Assembly: GCA_019636475.1 (NCBI GenBank)
Contig: JAHBXN010000001.1
Coordinates: 62,001 to 126,000, forward strand
Direction of reading: 5' to 3'
Source: Phycisphaerae bacterium
GTDB lineage: Bacteria > Planctomycetota > Phycisphaerae > UBA1845 > UTPLA1
DNA: 64,000 nt
Below are positions 1 to 8,113 of this stretch, in pieces. A model generated the notes under the pieces. The model saw only the letters and a list, made by a program, of their open reading frames with translations, did no database searches and was not told where the DNA came from. The position numbers and the translations under genes were made by a program. Position 1 is the stretch's first letter; the number at the start of each line of letters is the position of its first letter.

Positions 1-450
1 GCGATCCTGGAATACAAACCCGATGGTGTGCTGATCGGCAATGGACCAGGCGATCCGGCTGCCGTGTCACAGACCATCGAAACGATACGGCGTTTGATTG
101 GCCGGGTCCCCATCTTCGGAATATGTCTCGGGCATCAGTTGATCGCCCTGGCGATGGGCGCGGAAACCTATAAGCTCAAGTTCGGCCATCACGGCTCCAA
201 CCATCCGGTGTTGAATCTCGACACGGGTCGCGTCGAGATCACCAGTCAGAATCACGGGTTCGCGGTCGAATTGCAAAGCCTCCAGCGGAAAGGCGGGCGT
301 CCTACGCATGTGAACCTCTATGATCGGAGCCTCGAAGGCTTCGAGCACGTCGATCATCCGTTGTTCGCGGTGCAGTATCACCCGGAGTCCGCGCCCGGCC
401 CGCACGATTCGACTTACCTGTTCGAGAAGTTCGCCGCTCAGTTGGGATGA
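1..450 (+). CDS. carA: Carbamoyl-phosphate synthase small subunit, C-terminal part
   Basis: The reading frame is open from base 1, so the gene starts upstream of the window. What remains is most of the class I glutamine amidotransferase domain, which hydrolyses glutamine and passes ammonia to the large subunit (CarB) for arginine and pyrimidine synthesis. The nucleophile motif FGICLGHQ (Cys in the middle) and the catalytic His-Glu pair in [12 protein letters not shown] are both intact. The stretch [14 protein letters not shown] is typical of CarA and separates it from GuaA, PabA and TrpG. The N-terminal CarA domain lies outside the window. No carB follows, so the two subunits are not adjacent on this side. 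Confidence 0.95.
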   Translation, partial: AILEYKPDGVLIGNGPGDPAAVSQTIETIRRLIGRVPIFGICLGHQLIALAMGAETYKLKFGHHGSNHPVLNLDTGRVEITSQNHGFAVELQSLQRKGGRPTHVNLYDRSLEGFEHVDHPLFAVQYHPESAPGPHDSTYLFEKFAAQLG

Positions 451-690
451 TGATCCGCCTCGCTTTTGGAGCGATCCGATCCGGCGTGGCCAGGCCGCCC
501 CATTCGCCGACATCGAACCCGTATCATTGACATCCGGAATCGGTTCAACCAATTCGCGACTCGTGGTAGGCTAGACAAACGACTCACGGAAACCGATTCC
601 AGAAAACATGCAGTCCGAATGACGTGGTCGTTCGTGCTAATCATGATGAATACGCGCGGAGCCGCCGCAGCCTCAAAGGAGAAAGTTCGT

Positions 691-1845
691 ATGAACCCAT
701 TTCGACGTTCGTTTGCCATCGTCATCGTTGTCGCCTGTGTCCCGTTGCTTCTTGGTCAGACCTGCGGCATCGACATGAACGGGAACAATAACAACAACAA
801 CACGAACGGAAACAACAACAACAATCAGAACGACAATTCCCAGTCCGCCGACATCTTCAGAATCTATGGCGATGGATCAGCCGGGGCAAAAGTCGTCTCG
901 AGCGACGAGAACTGGAACACGCCCGCCAACCGGCAGGTCAATCTGAATTTCACCGACCTCACCATCAATCAGGGTGTCACGCTGATCGTCCCCAGCGGAA
1001 TGGTCATTCGCTGCAAAGGCCAATTCACGAACTACGGCACCCTGTTCGTCAGGCCCGCGGCTGAAGGCGGATTCAGCGGACGGACCGGACCCGGCGGACC
1101 CAATTTTGCAACGACTTCGGCTCCTGCTGCCATCGGAATCGCCACCGGGCCAGCCCAGGCCGGTGACATCGGCGATTCAACGGTTGCGCGCCGGGCCGGG
1201 CGCGGCGGCGATGGACTCAGCGAGTTCGAAGCGAGACTGGTGCTGAATCCCGGAACGCGGGCGGGCGGAGGTGGCGCTGTCGGCGGAATGGATACGGATG
1301 CCGATGGCGTCAGTCTCAACAGCGGCGCAGATGGCGGCGGTTCGGTCGTGATTATCGCGCAAGGCAAGATTCTCAATGCCGGTGCAATTCAAGCAGAGGG
1401 CGAAAGCGGAAACAAGGCGTCCGGCAACGATCTCGGCGGCGGCGGTGGCGGCGGCGTCGTGGTACTCGCCTCAGTCGAATCGGTCTCCAACACGGGAACA
1501 ATCTCGGTCCGCGGCGGTGACGGCGAGGATTCGGACTCGAATAACGGACCCAGCGGCGGCGGCGGCGGCGGAGTGATTCACCTCATTTCACCTGTGATCG
1601 ATAATGAAGCCGGATCGGATGGCCTACTGGTCGACGGCGGGGCCGCCGGCGACGATTCCGCGCAGATCACTGAAAATGCCATGCGTTATGCCGGGGGCGG
1701 TGGCGGAGCCTCAGCGGGCGCCGGCGGAGCTGGCGGAAGCATTCCGGACGGCGCCGGACCGGTCTTCCCCGATTCGGCCGATTCCGGAGCCAACGGCTTT
1801 GCGTTCATGACCGAGCTAAACCCCCAACTGCTCATTCGATTTTGA
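691..1845 (+). CDS. Secreted glycine-rich protein of unknown function
   Basis: 384 residues. The ATG at 691 is chosen because an AAAGGAG ribosome site lies about 9 bases upstream and a hydrophobic signal segment follows at once (residues 8-24). A Cys close to the end of the signal (after LLLGQT) could be lipidated, but the lipobox is poor. Next comes an Asn-rich linker (about residues 30-50) with runs of five Asn. The rest is a Gly-rich region with many GGGGG runs alternating with short hydrophobic strands such as VVVLAS and VIHLIS, which suggests a repetitive beta-structured surface protein. I recognise no family. It stands alone between carA and a kinase. A TTGACA hexamer at 527-532 could be a -35 element, but no good -10 follows it. 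Confidence 0.75.
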   Translation: MNPFRRSFAIVIVVACVPLLLGQTCGIDMNGNNNNNNTNGNNNNNQNDNSQSADIFRIYGDGSAGAKVVSSDENWNTPANRQVNLNFTDLTINQGVTLIVPSGMVIRCKGQFTNYGTLFVRPAAEGGFSGRTGPGGPNFATTSAPAAIGIATGPAQAGDIGDSTVARRAGRGGDGLSEFEARLVLNPGTRAGGGGAVGGMDTDADGVSLNSGADGGGSVVIIAQGKILNAGAIQAEGESGNKASGNDLGGGGGGGVVVLASVESVSNTGTISVRGGDGEDSDSNNGPSGGGGGGVIHLISPVIDNEAGSDGLLVDGGAAGDDSAQITENAMRYAGGGGGASAGAGGAGGSIPDGAGPVFPDSADSGANGFAFMTELNPQLLIRF

Positions 1846-2165
1846 ACGGACGCGCCGGCGATTGGGTTGTGATGGGCCCAAGCCGCGGGTCCGTGGATGC
1901 CAAGTCCCAGAATCTCGTTGTTGCCACAGCCCAATCTTCGTTTCGGCCGTTCCGAGATTTCCGGTTGACCATCCTATGTCCGGTTGTCAATGATTCCCCC
2001 GTTCGCGGTTTGAAATAAGCCCATGTTCGCCCATAGGCTTAAGGTAGAGGCACCGCATCTTCAGCCAACGATTGAAGTCCTCTAAATCGCGACGGATCGA
2101 TTCACCAGAGAAACGCCCCGGGGACAGCATGCGGAGGAATCCTCGATCGAGTTCGTTGACAGCCT
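1846..2165 (+). other. Intergenic region, no gene seen
   Basis: About 320 bases between the glycine-rich protein and the Ser/Thr kinase. I found no open frame with a ribosome site, no tRNA and no clear intrinsic terminator. A GGAGG at about 2133-2137 is too far from the kinase ATG at 2166 to serve it, so that start has no obvious ribosome site. Confidence 0.5.
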
Positions 2166-3443
2166 ATGGCGCATGAGCAGTCCGATCCGAATCAGAAGTC
2201 GGCCAGCCTGAGCGATACGCAACTCGCGCGGGCAGCGGTGGATGCGCGTTTTGCCACCGAACACGAGATTCAGGCGTGTGTCGCCAAGCGAGACAAACTC
2301 CGCGAACAGGGCCGCGAAGTAAAGCTCGCGGACATCATGCTCAAAGCCGGCTTCATCACCCCTTCGCAGATCCGGCGTTTGAACAATCCGTCAGAAGACA
2401 CGGGCAGCCAGACCTTCATGCACCTGCCCGGCTTCCAGATCAAGCAGAAGATCGGCGCCGGAGCGATGGCCAGCGTCTATAAGGCCAAGCAGCTTTCGCT
2501 CGACCGCATCGTCGCGATCAAGATTCTCCCGAAGAAACTCAGCGAGGATCCCGAATTCGTCGAACGCTTCTACAAGGAGGGAAAGGCGGCGGCGAAGCTT
2601 AATCATGCCAACATTGTGCAGGCAATCGATGTCGGCGAGTATTCGGGCTATCACTACTTTGTCATGGAGTTTGTCGACGGCGAGACCGTCTATGACGAGT
2701 TGATACGCAATCGGGTCTATTCGGAATCCGATGCACTGAACGTCATCATACAGATCGCCAAGGCGCTCGATCATGCCCACGAAAAGGGTCTCATACACCG
2801 CGATGTGAAGCCCAAGAATATCATGATCACCAAGGACAAGGTCGCGAAGTTGGCGGACATGGGACTGGCCCGCCTGGCCGACGACGTCGCTGCCGCCGAA
2901 GCCGAGAAAGGTCGTGCCTTCGGAACGCCCTACTACATCTCACCGGAGCAGATTCGAGGCGTCGCGGATGTCGATTCACGCGCCGATATCTACTCACTCG
3001 GGGCGACGCTCTATCACATGGTGACCGGAAAGGTGCCGTTCGACGGCTCAACGCCGGCGTCAATCATGCAGAAGCACCTGAAGCAGCCACTCATCCCGCC
3101 GGACCACCTGAATAAATCGCTCTCGACGGGTCTGGCGGAAGTTGTCGAGCGGATGATGGCGAAAGATCGCAATCTGCGATACCGCTCAACGAAGGATTTA
3201 TTGATCGATCTCGAGCGCGTTCGAGAAGGAAAGTCGCCCTTGCAGGCGCGAAGCGCGTTCAGCGAAGAAATTCTGGAGAGCCTGACCGATGGCAGTCGCG
3301 AGGAGATCACCGAAATTTCTCGTTCGCGAGGCGGCGGAACGTTGGCAGTCCAGACCGTCTATCCGCCGTGGCTCGTGGCCGTCGCGGTCATTCAGCTCGC
3401 GCTCATTGTCGTATTGGTAGTACTGCTAACGCTGCTTCGATGA
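2166..3443 (+). CDS. Membrane-anchored Ser/Thr protein kinase (Hanks type)
   Basis: 425 residues. Residues 14-75 form a helical N-terminal module common in planctomycete kinases. The kinase domain runs from about 90 to 355: glycine loop IGAGAMASVYK (97-107), catalytic Lys119 in VAIK, HRDVKPKNIM (211-220) with the catalytic Asp, DMG (231-233) in place of DFG, and GTPYYISPEQ (253-262) as the activation and P+1 loop. All residues needed for activity are present. A single membrane segment at about 400-424 closes the protein, so the kinase should face the cytoplasm on a C-terminal anchor without an extracellular sensor domain. Substrate unknown. The ATG at 2166 has no good ribosome site nearby, so the exact start is less certain than the family. 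Confidence 0.92.
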   Translation: MAHEQSDPNQKSASLSDTQLARAAVDARFATEHEIQACVAKRDKLREQGREVKLADIMLKAGFITPSQIRRLNNPSEDTGSQTFMHLPGFQIKQKIGAGAMASVYKAKQLSLDRIVAIKILPKKLSEDPEFVERFYKEGKAAAKLNHANIVQAIDVGEYSGYHYFVMEFVDGETVYDELIRNRVYSESDALNVIIQIAKALDHAHEKGLIHRDVKPKNIMITKDKVAKLADMGLARLADDVAAAEAEKGRAFGTPYYISPEQIRGVADVDSRADIYSLGATLYHMVTGKVPFDGSTPASIMQKHLKQPLIPPDHLNKSLSTGLAEVVERMMAKDRNLRYRSTKDLLIDLERVREGKSPLQARSAFSEEILESLTDGSREEITEISRSRGGGTLAVQTVYPPWLVAVAVIQLALIVVLVVLLTLLR

Positions 3444-3576
3444 TCGATCGGCCGAATCTGCCGTCCGCCTCAAGGAATCTCCATCCGCGCGCTTCGCCGT
3501 GCAGTCTAAGTCCGGCCAATCGACCTTCGAATTTCACGGCACCGCCACCGCGCCGTCATCCCGCAACTTTTTAATA

Positions 3577-3623
3577 AATTAGGGAGATTCCCGAGTAGCA
3601 TTCCCTAATTCATGTGGTATATT
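3577..3623 (+). promoter_or_regulatory. Perfect 9-bp inverted repeat next to a TATATT hexamer
   Basis: AATTAGGGA (3577-3585) and TCCCTAATT (3602-3610) are perfect inverted copies separated by 16 bases. A TATATT hexamer at 3618-3623 follows 7 bases later and could be the -10 of the sigma-factor gene; the matching -35 position (about 3595-3600) would fall inside the repeat. The geometry fits an operator for a dimeric regulator. A terminator for the upstream kinase gene is less likely because no T run follows. Confidence 0.4.
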
Positions 3624-3641
3624 CTCTATTGCCGCAAACAC

Positions 3642-3802
3642 AAGGAGGTGTCGGTCCAACTCTTCCGAACCGAGGCAAGGATGCCTCGGACGAATCTACC
3701 CATCTCGTGCCGCCGCTTTCTACGTTGGCCAGCCATCGCTCGCTTGGGGTCTACCCGTCGGACATCGGCGTGGGCCTCCCGATTGAACAACGGAGTGTTC
3801 AA
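3642..3802 (+). promoter_or_regulatory. Structured 5' leader; ribosome site in a hairpin loop
   Basis: The leader of the sigma-factor gene holds at least two hairpins. CCGAGGC (3670-3676) pairs with GCCTCGG (3683-3689) over a 6-base loop. Directly before the gene, TTGAACA (3783-3789) pairs perfectly with TGTTCAA (3796-3802), and the 6-base loop ACGGAG carries the GGAG that would bind the ribosome for the ATG at 3805. A second strong ribosome-like site, AAGGAGGTG at 3642-3650, has no start codon at the right distance. No known riboswitch class was recognised. Confidence 0.45.
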
Positions 3803-3804
3803 AC

Positions 3805-4578
3805 ATGAAGAACCCGCGCCGAGACGTCACCGCCATGTGGAAGGACTACCTCGCCTCACAGTCCATTCCGATGCGAAACAAACTTGTCGAACACTACCGT
3901 CCGCTCGTCCACATGATGGCAGCGCGGCTTGCACAGAAACTGCCGGCGCAAGTCAGCTATGACGAAATCTGCTCGGCCGGGTATGACGGCCTGCTCGAAG
4001 CCGTCCAGGCGTATGACCCCAGCCACAAAGCCAAGTTTGAAACATTCTGCCAGCAGCGGATTCATGGCGCAGTGATGGACTGGCTCCGGACACTTGACGG
4101 GCAGTCCCGCACGGTGCGCAGCTTCGAAAAGCAGCGCATGACCCGCAAGGAACTTCTTGATTCGTCCCTCGGCCGTCCGCCGACTGACGATGAGTTGGCC
4201 TTCGGCATGGGAATGACACTCGAGCGCTACACGGAGCTTTCGCGGCTCTCGCGCGTCGGCCACGAGGTACACCTCTCGGCCGTTCAGAGCGACGACGACA
4301 GCCAGCATCGCGGTTCGCCGGGCGGCTGGGACATCAAGGACGCGCGGGCTGCCGACCCATCGCATCGCGTCTCGCGCGACATGCTCACGGACTACATCAC
4401 CAAGGGCCTCAACCGCGAAGAGCGCCTGGTGCTCGTCCTCTACTACACCGAAGGCCTCACCATGGCCGAAATCGGTCTCGTGCTCGATCTTTCCGAATCG
4501 CGGGTCAGCCAGATTCATAAGGATGTCATTGCACGACTACGCCGGCGTTTTAAGGAGCAGGCTGAAATGGTCGCGTAA
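3805..4578 (+). CDS. RNA polymerase sigma factor, FliA/WhiG type
   Basis: 257 residues, the usual size of sigma-28-type factors. Region 2 (about residues 20-95) contains LVHMMAARLAQKLP and the core-binding and promoter-melting stretch around DEICSAGYDGLLEAVQAYDP. Region 3 follows (SFEKQRMTRKELLDSSLGRPPTDDELA), and region 4 has the helix-turn-helix EGLTMAEIGLVLDLSESRVSQIH near the C-terminus. No flagellar genes are seen in the window, so a role in motility is not implied; WhiG-like factors can control other programmes. The ribosome site sits in a hairpin loop, which suggests translational control. No anti-sigma gene is adjacent. The next gene is convergent. Confidence 0.93.
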   Translation: MKNPRRDVTAMWKDYLASQSIPMRNKLVEHYRPLVHMMAARLAQKLPAQVSYDEICSAGYDGLLEAVQAYDPSHKAKFETFCQQRIHGAVMDWLRTLDGQSRTVRSFEKQRMTRKELLDSSLGRPPTDDELAFGMGMTLERYTELSRLSRVGHEVHLSAVQSDDDSQHRGSPGGWDIKDARAADPSHRVSRDMLTDYITKGLNREERLVLVLYYTEGLTMAEIGLVLDLSESRVSQIHKDVIARLRRRFKEQAEMVA

Positions 4579-4755
4579 CAATCGGCGCGATTCTTCAGCC
4601 CTGTTTTGCCTGAATTGCACGTGGAAAGCCGGAGAGTCGTCTCGACGATTCAAACGGAGAGGTCTGCGCGGGGCGCTTATTACCCATGTCGGCGGCGCGG
4701 CGGTCGAATCGCAGAGCGGCAGGTGAACGGAATCCCACGGCAATCTGGCACGCGA

Positions 4756-5853
4756 TTAGTTCGCGTTCGCGCGGGCGAGCAGGCAGAGATTGACCAGCTC
4801 CGAGCGGAGCCGGCTTAACTGCTCAGTAGGCGCTTTGCGCGAGATGGCGAGTTCCAATTGGCCGGCGGCAGCCGAGATCGGATCGAATCCGTAGCAGCCG
4901 GCTTCACCCTTCAGGCCGCGAACGATCCTGCCAAGCGCGTCACTGTCGGCATTCAAATCGGCCTCGCGAATTGACTTCACTTTGTCAGCCAGCGAACTGA
5001 CAAACTCAGCCAGCAGCGGAGCAATCGTTGGATCACCTGCCATCGTACTGAGGATCGGTTCGGATCGAAGGGATTGCAGCAGGCTGGCAAACGCCTCGCG
5101 CGTGCAGGGCTTCGGCAGATATCGATCAAATCCGGCCTCGAGGCAGCGTTGTTTGTCCGCTTCCTCGGTCAGTGCCGTAAGCGCCACGACTTTGCCCGAA
5201 TAGCCGATCTCCCGAAGCTGGCGAAAGGCATCGAATCCCGTGACACGTGGCATTTCGATGTCCATCAGAATCAGATCGAAGGGCTTGTCGCCGATCTGCT
5301 GCAGCACCTCATCCCCATCCGAAGCATGCACCACCTCGCAGTGAAGCCCCTTCAATATGAGCGTCGTCGCGCGGGCGATAAACGGATTGTCTTCGACCAG
5401 GAGAACGCGATTCTTCACGGCCTCGAAGGTGAACTGCGATGAATCGATTTGCGTATCGAATCGAATTCTCACATCGTGCAACGAGCCCTGCACATGCTCA
5501 CAGCGTTCGACTTTCGCCTCGAGATCCGCCCAGCTTCCGTGAAGCGTGTTCAATCTCACGCAGCATCGCGTGCCGGGGTGAAGAAATCCGCCATGGAGAA
5601 AATTCAATCCATTCGGCCCGATTCGACGCGGTACGATCGCGAAAATCACCGGTGTCACGGCTCCGGCCGCCTTCACATGCAGGGTGCATCCGGCCTGACG
5701 AAATCGAAACGACTCGCCATCGGCTCGGCGACCCGCATCATTAAAGGCAGATCCATCGAGCCGGGCGAGAATTTCTTCCAGGGTGTTTTCTTCGAGTCGA
5801 ATCGTCCGAACGGGCTTGCTATCGACCGATCCAGACATCGTCGCAGTAAACAT
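4756..5853 (-). CDS. Response regulator with PilZ-like, REC and degenerate Hpt domains
   Basis: 365 residues. Residues 45-135 look like a PilZ domain, but the c-di-GMP motifs are imperfect: Arg76-Arg77 are present, while the usual D/N-x-S-x-x-G reads N-F-L-H-G-G. Residues 149-260 are a complete receiver domain with the acidic pair in LLVEDN, phospho-acceptor Asp198 (LILMDIEMP), Thr226 in ALTAL and Lys248 in LPKP. Residues 275-360 resemble a histidine phosphotransfer domain (VRGLKGEAGCYGF), but Arg312 sits where the phosphorylated His belongs, so it probably cannot relay phosphate. Output may be by protein contact. It is convergent with the sigma-factor gene and no histidine kinase is adjacent. 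Start chosen at the first ATG. Confidence 0.82.
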   Translation of the reverse strand: MFTATMSGSVDSKPVRTIRLEENTLEEILARLDGSAFNDAGRRADGESFRFRQAGCTLHVKAAGAVTPVIFAIVPRRIGPNGLNFLHGGFLHPGTRCCVRLNTLHGSWADLEAKVERCEHVQGSLHDVRIRFDTQIDSSQFTFEAVKNRVLLVEDNPFIARATTLILKGLHCEVVHASDGDEVLQQIGDKPFDLILMDIEMPRVTGFDAFRQLREIGYSGKVVALTALTEEADKQRCLEAGFDRYLPKPCTREAFASLLQSLRSEPILSTMAGDPTIAPLLAEFVSSLADKVKSIREADLNADSDALGRIVRGLKGEAGCYGFDPISAAAGQLELAISRKAPTEQLSRLRSELVNLCLLARANAN

Positions 5854-6455
5854 GGTGTACCCCCGAATTCGATATTCGAACCCGCCAGCCTCGCCGCTCC
5901 CTAACGCGACGGACGCGAGTTGGTATCGGCTGTGAATCTCACTCCCATGACTCCTACAAGATAAGAAACGACTAAGTTGATGCGCCTAAGGAATTTCCGA
6001 ACACTAAATCAGTCTCGAACGTCTCCGTCGTGAACGGTTCAGTCGAATCGACTCAGGGGTTTTTTACCCCTCTTTGCGTCCGAGTTCGTCGAAGGAAAAA
6101 CCGGAATTCCATGACGCTTACTCTTCGATTCCATGACGAGCGCACTGCGCCAATCGGAGATCAAGCGTGTCTGCGTTAACGAATTCGGTTCACGGGAATG
6201 GAAAATGCGAATCCGGACCAGCCGAGCAATGGAAGGTCCCGACGGCCGCCTCGCATTTAATGCACCCGTTATCGGATTGGGGGGCAAGCAGACAGATCGC
6301 TCAATACCCGAGACTTCGTTCAGGCGCCAGCAATGTGCCGTGTACGGTTATCGGCGGGCTGGCTTATTTCCGGGCCTACAGTTCTCTCGCCGGCTGGATT
6401 CCTGACGTGAAACTGAGCAGCCGGCCGCAACGGCTCGACAACATTGAGCGGAGTT
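5854..6455. other. 602-base intergenic region with one small hairpin
   Basis: Lies upstream of the response regulator and downstream of the HisH-like gene, both on the minus strand. The plus strand has a long open frame across it that runs on into the HisH-like gene, but it has arginine-rich shadow composition and no ribosome site. AGGGGT (6055-6060) and ACCCCT (6066-6071) form a 6-bp stem with a five-T loop. I could support no gene here. Confidence 0.45.
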
Positions 6456-7085
6456 TCAGCGGGGAACGTACCGAACGAAGTTCTCCAGGAGCGTTCGCCC
6501 GGCCGCCTCACTCCGCTCCGGTAGAAACTGAGTTCCGAATACCTCGCCCCGTCGGACGACCGCACAGAATTCCAGCCCGTGGTTCGCCGTTGCCGAGACC
6601 ATTCGCCGATCGAGCGGTTCGCCGAAGAGCGAGTGATCAAAGTAAAAATAATCACCGGAAGTCAGCCTCTCCATCAGTGGAGAGGACTCCTCCCAGAAGA
6701 CCTGATTCCAGCCTTGGTGCGTCGAAGAGAAGTGGCGAGCGGCCGGGTGGTTTCCGAACTCGAAGGGTGCGGCCCGACCGTGAACGACGCCCAGGCCCGC
6801 GTGCTGCGAATCGCCGTGAATCACGTCAAACAGGAGGTGCATCGCGGATGACACTGCCAGCACCGGACAGCCCGCGTCGATGGCCGTCAGCAATGGTCCG
6901 ATGAGGCCGCCATCCCGAATCGATGCCAACGCCCGGCGTTCGGACCGGACATGCGGCAGGACGATTCGATCCGATCGAAGCAGCGCGTCCGCTGATGCCG
7001 CGGAGATAACATCGGCGTCCAGCGTCTTCAGCGATGCATGGATACCGGCCGACTCGAATCCATCCAGTTCGAACAAAGCGAGCAT
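6456..7085 (-). CDS. HisH-like glutamine amidotransferase fold with lost catalytic residues
   Basis: 209 residues from the ATG at 7085, preferred over the ATG at 7100 because GAGGTG lies 7 bases upstream. Landmarks of the HisH family (glutaminase of imidazole glycerol phosphate synthase) are clear: GLGVVHGRAAPF, HQGWNQVFW (HisH has HMGWN) and YFYFDHSLF. The active site is altered. Where HisH has GICLGMQ, this protein has AVSSAMH, so the nucleophilic Cys is Ser. Where HisH has FHPEKS, this has FLPERS, so the catalytic His is Leu. It is very unlikely to hydrolyse glutamine. No his gene is adjacent; its neighbour is an OmpA-type lipoprotein gene. It could be a scaffold or binding protein built on the HisH fold. 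Confidence 0.8.
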   Translation of the reverse strand: MLALFELDGFESAGIHASLKTLDADVISAASADALLRSDRIVLPHVRSERRALASIRDGGLIGPLLTAIDAGCPVLAVSSAMHLLFDVIHGDSQHAGLGVVHGRAAPFEFGNHPAARHFSSTHQGWNQVFWEESSPLMERLTSGDYFYFDHSLFGEPLDRRMVSATANHGLEFCAVVRRGEVFGTQFLPERSEAAGRTLLENFVRYVPR

Positions 7086-7129
7086 GACTCTGCACCTCAT
7101 TCACACAGGGGCGACAGCCTGCCGTAAAC

Positions 7130-7164
7130 GCGGCAAGCCCGGTTTGACGTCCCGGGCTTGCCGC
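7130..7164 (-). terminator. 13-bp perfect hairpin downstream of the OmpA-type gene
   Basis: GCGGCAAGCCCGG (7130-7142) pairs perfectly with 7152-7164 over a 9-base loop. It lies 25 bases beyond the stop of the OmpA-type gene. On the minus strand only a short GTTTAC follows, so it is a weak intrinsic terminator or a structure protecting the mRNA 3' end. Confidence 0.6.
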
Positions 7165-7188
7165 ATAATCTGATCCGCTGGGGGCGCG

Positions 7189-7893
7189 TCAGTCCGCGTC
7201 GTAACCGCGCGCTTCAGAATTGTCGATGATGCCGCTTGACCGCTTTACGGCATAGAATTCCACCCGGCGATTCTGGGCCTTGCCGGAAGTGGTGTTGCCG
7301 ACCTTCGGTCGATACTCGCTGCAGTTCGCCTGCACGAGATTTTCATTCGGAATGCCAAGATCACGCATCGATCGCACCACGGTCAGCGAGCGGGCCGCAC
7401 CAAGCTCCCAGTTGTCCTTCCACTTGCTCTTGCGAATCGGTTCGTTGTCCGTATGGCCGAAGACGTAGATATCGCGGTCGTTGTATCGCGAGCGAATGTC
7501 CGACGCGATCTTCGCGAGCGTCGACTTGCCCTGTGCCGTGAGTTCGGCACGACCCGATGCGAACAGCACATTGCCGGGAACTGAAATCATGTCGAACGAG
7601 GGCATCGTCACCCAGCCGTCGGCATTCTTGGCAACCTTGTCGCCGCCCGCGCGCATCTTCGCGATTTCCCGACTGAGTTCGTCGATTGACATGCGCGCTT
7701 CGTTCTCGCGAACAAGGGCGTCATTGAGCTGACGCTCGCGTTCGCCGAGTTCGCCTTTCAACTGCTGATTCTCCGCGGTCAGATCGGCGATTTTCTGGTC
7801 CTTCGCATCCGGACCGCAGCCGGTTCCGAGTAACGTGAGAGCGAGCGCGAGCGTGGTGATCGGGGTGACGACCCTGTGTGTCATCCGTGCCAT
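7189..7893 (-). CDS. OmpA-family peptidoglycan-binding lipoprotein (MotB/Pal-like)
   Basis: 234 residues from the ATG at 7893, which has GGAGG 8 bases upstream; the in-frame ATG at 7908 overlaps that ribosome site and is rejected. The signal peptide ends near GTGC, a loose lipobox, so the protein is probably lipidated on that Cys. Residues about 30-80 form a charged coiled coil (AENQQLKGELGERERQLND). The C-terminal OmpA domain has the conserved NVLFASGRAELT start, FGHTDNEPI with the diaminopimelate-binding Asp, and NRRVEF with its Arg. It should tether the outer envelope to peptidoglycan. A strong hairpin follows the gene. Confidence 0.9.
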   Translation of the reverse strand: MARMTHRVVTPITTLALALTLLGTGCGPDAKDQKIADLTAENQQLKGELGERERQLNDALVRENEARMSIDELSREIAKMRAGGDKVAKNADGWVTMPSFDMISVPGNVLFASGRAELTAQGKSTLAKIASDIRSRYNDRDIYVFGHTDNEPIRKSKWKDNWELGAARSLTVVRSMRDLGIPNENLVQANCSEYRPKVGNTTSGKAQNRRVEFYAVKRSSGIIDNSEARGYDAD

Positions 7894-8113
7894 GGCTGAA
7901 TCCTCCATCGTTGAAACATGCGCCGAATCGGTCGCATGCGCCGTGTACAGGCCGTTATTTGGTTGTCAAACTTCTTGCAGAGAAATAGCAGAAATTGCGC
8001 CTCAGGTCAACGGTTCAGGCGATTATTGCGCCGCTTCTGAGCACAACCTTGTGATTTGTTTCGCGTCGAACGATCACCCATGAGCCATTCTGACGCGGCT
8101 CATCAGCCGACTC

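Noticed and set aside
3642-3650. AAGGAGGTG as ribosome site of a leader peptide
   Set aside because: No start codon at 5-10 bases opens a frame of any length with sensible composition; it may instead be part of leader folding.
6167-6904. 245-codon plus-strand frame
   Set aside because: Runs from an intergenic region into the antisense of the HisH-like gene; Arg/Ser/Pro-rich, no ribosome site.
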